Positions 58,443 through 64,000 of a stretch of DNA of 64,000 nucleotides are shown here, in pieces. Positions within the stretch are counted from its first letter, which is position 1. Each line of letters begins with the position of its first letter. Location of the stretch: positions 85,091,033-85,155,032 of the forward strand of contig CM048845.1 in assembly GCA_026545225.1 (NCBI GenBank). The letters run 5' to 3'. The notes beneath the pieces are model-generated. The model was not told the origin of the DNA. It did not search any database and saw nothing but the letters and a program-made list of their open reading frames with translations. This DNA comes from Cornus controversa. Its lineage: Eukaryota > Streptophyta > Magnoliopsida > Cornales > Cornaceae. A program made the translations under genes and the position numbers.

Positions 58443-60420
58443 TTGATAGTATAATTTAGGGGTAAAATCACTAAACCTCCCTATATTATACTTTTGTCAT
58501 CATATACCCTCTGAACTAACAAAATTAATCACATAAGTCCATTTCGTTACGGAGCTATTACATTTTTGTGAAATAACTGACTTGTCCTTAATTTTAAAAA
58601 CTAAAAAGTGACATTTGTAAACGAGAGTTTCAACCTTAAAAACCAACGACGCCTTCATTGATTCTTTCAAAAGAATGAGACACTTGACTATGATGGGTAG
58701 GAGTGATTAGGGCTGTAACTCAGGCGGGCTGGGAGGTTAGAGATACAACTCGGGCTCAACCCTACATATGAAATGCTCAACCCTAACCCTACTTTCAACC
58801 CTAACTATTCAACTCTAGCCCAACCCATCCTTAAATTTTTAAACTCGAGTTTGCAACTTGGGTTGAGATTTTGGGTTAGAAAGTCTGGTTAATTTGGGTT
58901 ATCTATATCACCAATCTTTATGTTAAAAATTTAAAGTAATCTTTAATAAGTTTCACATTAAATTACTCCTAAACACACACAAAATTAAGAATTTAATGCA
59001 AATTTCTAAAAAATTACAAACAATTTTTTAGGAAATTAATTATCCAAAGTGTTACCATACAATAAATTAAGATTTAAATAAAGAAAGTTGGAAAAGAAAA
59101 AGGAAGTTGGAAGTTGTAAGCACCTTAACCCAAGCCCAACTCTAATTAAGTTCGGGTTGAGATTTTTTAGCCCAAACTCAACCCTAATTGTAAAAATAAT
59201 GGCCCAAGCCTGTAAAAAATTAGATTGGGCTCAGGTTGGGTTCGAGTTGCCCAACCCAAGTTACACTCCTAGGAGTGATCAATGAGATTTTAGTGTGTAT
59301 GAACAACCATATTGGTGATGTCATCAGCCGAAGAGGATGCCAAGAACATGAGAAAAATCATTATTCCATCCGGAAATAATAGGAGCATATTCAAAAGTGA
59401 CATCAATGGTAATAATATCGGTGGCAAAACCAACAACGATGCTGTCAAAATTGCAGCATCCACCCGGTGGTGAAACACCTCACCATTGAAACCTTTTTTA
59501 TTCTCAAAGACCTCATCGAAGCTTCGAGCATCTCTCTCCCCAACTGTAACACTTCTAGTTAGATCAAACACTGGTTATGACTAAAACGGGTGAAATAACA
59601 CATCTTATCACGAGCATGACCACTTCTTAACCTCTCACCACAAATTAAATTACTTATACGAATGACACTGTACTTTTCTTCACTTTGTTTGTTGTTTTCT
59701 AAGTTGCAAAATCTCTCAATTCTCTCTTTAAAACGCATATGCACACATTATCTCCCTCTCTAGTATAATATGTGTGTGTGTTGTATATATATATATATGA
59801 GAAATTATTTTATGTAAATCACAGGTTTATAAGCCAATGATAATCGGTATTCGATTATGGACCTCAACTGTCTAATCTGAGCTCATCGAACTAGTTTTTG
59901 AACAATTTTGAGGCTTGAGATTGATCAAAATCGATTTATTGAGTGGTGATTTTGGAGAGAGAAAGTGTGTACAAAAATCAATTGTAGGAGCTGCTTCAAC
60001 TAGCTTTTGTACACATGTGTGAGGGAAAGTCTCGAACACAAACACGTGTGTATATATATATATGTGTGTATGTGTGTGTGTGTGTGTATGTATTTATATA
60101 CAGACACAAGTGTTTTGTTCTAGATTTCCTGCTATATATATGTTTGTGTATATATTTATGTTAACATTTAACTTGTAAATGTTATTTGGGTCATTTAAAG
60201 GGAATTTCGGTCATATAGAGAGTTTAATTTCGCACATAACACTCACGTGTTATTTTTTCATTAGCATTTAACGACAAAATAACGTGAAAGGAGTACATTA
60301 ATGACATTTTAAAAATGCAATGGGGTTTAATGAGGTTTAATTAGTATAAAGGGGTGATATAATTAAAATACATAGTATAGGGGGTTTAGTGATTTAACTC
60401 TTATAATTTATCCTATCCAA
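58443..60420. mobile_element. 2-kb TIR DNA element with a nested MITE
   Basis: The left end TTGATAGTATAATTTAGGGG continues with AAATCACTAAACCTCC. The reverse-complemented right end TTGGATAGGATAAATTATAA continues with AAATCACTAAACCCCC. These are imperfect TIRs of about 50 bp. Internal sequence has GT-rich microsatellites (60040-60105) and a minus-strand ORF of 93 codons (59290-59571) of unknown type. No transposase. The target duplication is not settled (CAAAT is a candidate). A MULE-like class is possible. Confidence 0.65.
58708..59271. mobile_element. hAT-like MITE nested in the TIR element
   Basis: Perfect 8-bp target duplications GGAGTGAT (58700-58707 and 59272-59279). The left end TAGGGCTGTAACTC and the reverse-complemented right end TAGGAGTGTAACTT form the TIRs. 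Interior rich in GGGTTGGGC/GCCCAACCC. 564 bp, no coding capacity. Confidence 0.85.
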
Positions 60421-60638
60421 ATAGGAGGTTGAGCATTTAAGTCTCGCTAAGAGCAATATTATGGATGTGTTTGTATACTTGAACTTCTGATAAATAAAAA
60501 AGAATAGTCTATTATTTTCAACGGGTGCAATTTAGGTTCCAATTTGAGTTTAACCCGATCCTTAAACTTGTGTCATTAATTTGACAAGTCATGTTGACGC
60601 GTAGTGTCTGAACATGAGTATACTCAACATGAAGACTA

Positions 60639-60830
60639 GGGTTGTAAACGAGTGGAGTCGAGTAGTGGTCTGTTCGGGCTTAGCTTGACTGTGCAACAAA
60701 GTGTTTGAGCTCAACTCGAGCTCTAACCTCAGTGTTCGAGCTTGGCTCGAAAACATTTGTGAAAAATTCAAGTTAAGCTTGAAGCTCGTTTAACATAGAT
60801 ATATATCACACTTCATATACACACACATAT
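60639..60830. mobile_element. Partial hAT-like MITE
   Basis: TAGGGTTGTAAACGAGTGG followed by alternating GAGCTCAACTCGAGCTC and GTTCGAGCTTGGCTCGAA is the left half of a common plant MITE type. Its right end is not found before the gypsy LTR begins. Confidence 0.45.
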
Positions 60831-60839
60831 ATATTAGAA

Positions 60840-61290
60840 GCTGTAGAGGAAAAAATCTTTACTTATTCAAGCGAGCCGAACTGATACGCAAACGGACTAA
60901 GCCCAGAAAGGTTTGAGCCCAAGTATCAGTAGAAACCTTAGAGAATTACTTCAAGAAAGAGAACGGACCTAGTCGCCCCTTTGTAAGGCCAAAGCGGCTA
61001 AGCCTATACATAAGTCCAAACTCAAATAGGAATTTGAATCTTTGAGAGTAAAGATAGCTACAAATAAGGGAATTTGAATCTTAGACTGATTCAGATTCCA
61101 AACTTGTATAAATATCCAATGACAGATGAATGAAAAGGATCCTCGAGTCCTCATCTCAAATGGCTCTCTGAAAATATTGTGTTATTAATTTTACTGGGTG
61201 TGTGCATTAAATTAATTAGCAGAAATTAGCTAAGCAATTTTTTGTACTCAATAATTTTTTGTACTAATACTTTGGCACCGTTTGTGAAAA
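60840..61290 (+). mobile_element. Ty3/gypsy 5' LTR with primer-binding site
   Basis: LTR-like sequence with a TATA-type TTGTATAAATATCC near 61100 precedes TTTGGCACCGTTTGTG (about 61268-61283), a primer-site pattern usual in plant Tat/Athila-type gypsy elements. A short gag-like start, MVDTRRNTYDVADLGKPL, follows at 61335 and soon hits a stop. The left LTR edge is uncertain. Sequence to about 61640 is decayed gag leader. Confidence 0.6.
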
Positions 61291-61649
61291 ATGTTTAATC
61301 GTTTTCTGATTCGAAACTTGAGAAATTCACAATCATGGTGGACACGAGAAGAAATACTTATGATGTGGCAGATTTGGGCAAACCCCTCAGGAATCAAAAG
61401 GGGTACCGCCTAAACAGCCAAACATCTAGGACCCTTTGGTGCAGCTAAATGTTTAATAATTAACTCAGCAGAATGAGACTCTACATCAGCAGATCGTTAA
61501 TCTTTGATCTCCAAGCAAGGGTCGAATGCGCCAAAAACATGAGAAACCCTAGACAACAACGTAATGAAGGGGCTGGATCAAGTAACTACTCATTAAGTGT
61601 CTCTCACCACAACCCATCCGCAGGCAGGAATCCCCATCCCGGGTGGCCT

Positions 61650-61920
61650 AATGAAACGATCGATCGCTTATATATAAAAAAAAGAGGTCATAGGCCCAAT
61701 TAAGCTATGGTCATAAACGACCGATCGCTTATCGCTTATTAAAGCTAAGGTCCTGAACGACTGATCGCTTACAAAAAGAGGTCATAGGCCCAATCAAGCT
61801 AAGGTCTTAAAAGATCGATCGCTTATTAAAGCTAAGGTCATGAATGATTAATCGCTTTCAAAAAGAGGCCATAGGCCCAATCAAGCTAAGGTCTCAAACG
61901 ACCAATCGCTTAAAAAAAAG
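61650..61920 (+). repeat. Tandem repeat in the gypsy element
   Basis: Three to four units combine AAAAAGAGGTCATAGGCCCA, ATCAAGCTAAGGTC and CGATCGCTTA. They include nested shorter repeats of TTAAAGCTAAGGTC with CGATCGCTTA. Unit length is about 75-110 bp. Confidence 0.85.
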
Positions 61921-62319
61921 GCATTGCATCACAGGAAAAACCAGGCATTCACAGGAAAAACAGTCGTCATCACAAGCCAATCATTTGAATAAATTCCCTG
62001 CCAAACTCCTTAGTGAAGAAGGATGAGACATCAAGTGTCGAACACTGATCGTTTACACAAAACTCTCAATTTCTAAATAAAATTAGAAGCGAGTTTTCAT
62101 TCTAAGAAAGTCTAAAGGACTAACTTACCAAGGTAATTATCTATTCAAATAACAATCAAGTGTAGAAGTATCAAACAAAATCAGAACGATAAGTTTTCAG
62201 AAACTGAAGCACAAAAGAATTGTATTGATCAAAATGATAATTACAAAATGAGAGTGCAAGCTACCCTACAAAAAAAAAATAGCTCAATCTAAGCATTACA
62301 AAAAAAAAAAACTACAAAA

Positions 62320-63893
62320 GTCAACCCTTGGGAGCGGCCCCATCCTCTTTATTGAAATCTTGATTGAATGAGTCAACGATTAGAGTGCCTTTCTTAGCTT
62401 GCACTAGTACCTCTGGCGTGATCTAATCAGAATGAAGAAGAGAAGAAGGAACAGCAGCTGGAGCAGAAGGGACAAGAGACGAGCATGAGCTTTTAAGGAA
62501 GTTTACAAACTTTCGTTCAATTTCACCACACACATGAATACCGTACTCATTGGACGGTTCAATTCCCTGATCAGCGTCAAACTCATCAGGATCTTGATAG
62601 TCCCATTCAGCTTCAAGTTTTCCTCCTTATTCAAAGCCATAACGGAAGCCATCAACGATCTTCAAAGTTGGAATCTTTAAAAATTGCTGGTACATCTCAA
62701 ATCCTTCGGACTTGTAAACCTGCAGCATAGCCTGGAGCTCAGTAGCCTTCTGTTCGGCTTCCAAGGCCTTCTACTCAAAATAACCAATAGCCTTTTGCTT
62801 TTCAGCAAGAGATTTGGTCAGGGACTTCACCTTCTCCTCAAGGCTTTCGACCTTACGTCCGCTCAGCCGTTCGACCTTAAGAGCCTTGTAGAGGGAAATG
62901 GCCATACATGCACTTTGCAACACAGCAAGATGAATGAAGTCAGAGAAGGGACATAAAAGAAACAAGTAAAGAAATACACACAGGATATAGTCGAACAAAC
63001 CTCTATGATATGAAGAGGCGCGTTGGCAATTAGCTCATCCTTGTCAGATCCTTATTGGCAGAACTCATCCCTGGGAAGCCAAATCTTATGGGTAATAGCC
63101 CCCATCACTTCACGATCAAGGGCAGCACAGTCCCCCACTCATCAGTTGCACTACTCGCAAGATCAGACAGAGTAAGAATAGAAGAAAAAGAACTTTGACC
63201 TTTCATGACACCCACCATCAGTTTCTGGCGCTTAGGCGCAGGAACAACACCAGAAGAAGCCTTCTTTTAAGGAGAATAGGGGGCAACATACTTGTTTTTA
63301 TCATGTTTGGCCTTAGACCTCCCTTCAGCGTCTTTGCTTTTGAGGTGGCTGAAACAAGAATATCCTTTCCTCATTTTGGGCTTAGGCATCTCCATCTTAG
63401 AATCTGGGTTCGAAGAAGGATACAGACAAGAAGAGTCAACCGAAGTGTTACAACTGATAGCTTGAAGCTGGTGACGTAACAAGTATTTCTTCACAGAAGG
63501 ATGAATGTTCCAAACTTTCTCCTTCAAAAACTCAATCTTTTCAACTGTAAACAAAAAAGGAGCAGAACAAAGTTATGAAAAGAAAATAATTTTTACTAAA
63601 AACCTCTTAAGGTATCTACAAAAGAACTTGCCAAATAAGGTGAATGGAGGAATCATAACATCACCAAAGACACTGGGGATAGGGAAGCGTTGAGCGGCCC
63701 TTACGTTCTAGGCCCCCTTCACCAACATAAGTTTCTCCTTCCATAACTTGTCAGAAGAAGGAGTGTCGAAGCAAATTTTTTGGTCTTTGATAAGGAACAG
63801 ATGATAGTGGTTATCCTCCGATCTAACTCGATGGAGGGAATAGTAGAACAGAGGTTCGTTCAGAGTCAAGTCCAGTTTATGTACACGATTCAA
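62320..63893 (-). pseudogene. Decayed antisense ORF of a Tat-like gypsy element
   Basis: Minus-strand pieces read in order. First comes 63893-63708 (FYYSLHRVRSEDNHYHLFL and KLWKEKLMLVKGA). FPIPSVFGDVMIPPF follows near 63680-63630. A probable intron ends TTTGTTTACAG (plus 63540-63550). Then IEFLKEKVWNIHPSVKKYLL, a Lys/Arg/Ser-rich stretch, a coiled coil (KVESLEEKVKSLTKSLAEKQ near 62870-62800), and an acidic tail to about 62320. The order resembles the 'putative gypsy type transposon' proteins encoded antisense in Tat-lineage elements. In-frame stops interrupt it. Family assignment is from remembered pattern only, and the true N-terminus may lie beyond the window. Confidence 0.5.
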
Positions 63894-64000
63894 AGAAAGT
63901 AAACCAAAAATGATGAAGAAAAAGTTGGGGTTTAACTAAAGCGACGCAAGCTTCAGCTTGAAAAGAACAAAACCATATAAAGAATGAAGAGGGAATCTGA

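Overview
The window is nuclear DNA from a flowering plant, probably a eudicot. It has intron-rich genes with plant-type protein sequences, AT-rich introns, and introns and intergenic DNA filled with plant transposon classes (L1- and RTE-like LINEs, hAT-like elements and MITEs, TRIMs, Ty1/copia and Ty3/gypsy LTR elements, tRNA-derived SINEs). There are no prokaryotic features.

Three genes can be built exon by exon. (1) Positions 1-30283, plus strand: the 3' half of the exocyst subunit gene SEC8, as 16 exons giving 534 residues plus stop. The 5' half lies left of the window. Three of its 15 introns need a GC rather than a GT donor. (2) Positions 38302-40520, plus strand: a complete six-exon SDF2-type ER protein gene (215 residues). 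About 310 bp upstream of its ATG is an exact CCAAT-N9-CCACG ER-stress element, with a second near-copy after it. (3) Positions 42141-50593, minus strand: a complete gene for ribosomal protein eS12 (140 residues). Its first coding exon is 8 nt long, it has a 5'-leader intron and an upstream telo-box, and its first coding intron of 6.3 kb holds a broken L1 element. SDF2 and RPS12 converge.

The rest is mainly transposon archaeology. SEC8 intron 4 holds an RTE-like LINE split by a 1.4-kb hAT-like element with perfect 8-bp target duplications. Intron 5 holds a 420-bp TRIM with perfect 5-bp target duplications. Intron 7 holds an L1 fragment and a TIR element with a CCACCA-rich core. Intron 13 holds an LTR element carrying a TRIM in its body and a hAT-like element in its 3' LTR, and that hAT-like element carries a deleted copia element. 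The same intron holds a rearranged fragment resembling a caulimovirid movement protein.

Between SEC8 and SDF2 lie gypsy-like LTR sequence, a 3.4-kb array of roughly 27-bp degenerate repeats, and a copia-like LTR region. Right of RPS12 come tandem MITEs, a second TIR element with a GGTGG-rich core, a long gypsy-like LTR, a 2-kb TIR element containing a hAT-like MITE, and the 5' end of a gypsy element. That element carries a decayed antisense ORF and runs off the right edge.

All coordinates come from reading splice sites, target duplications and repeats by eye. No alignment or database search was run.
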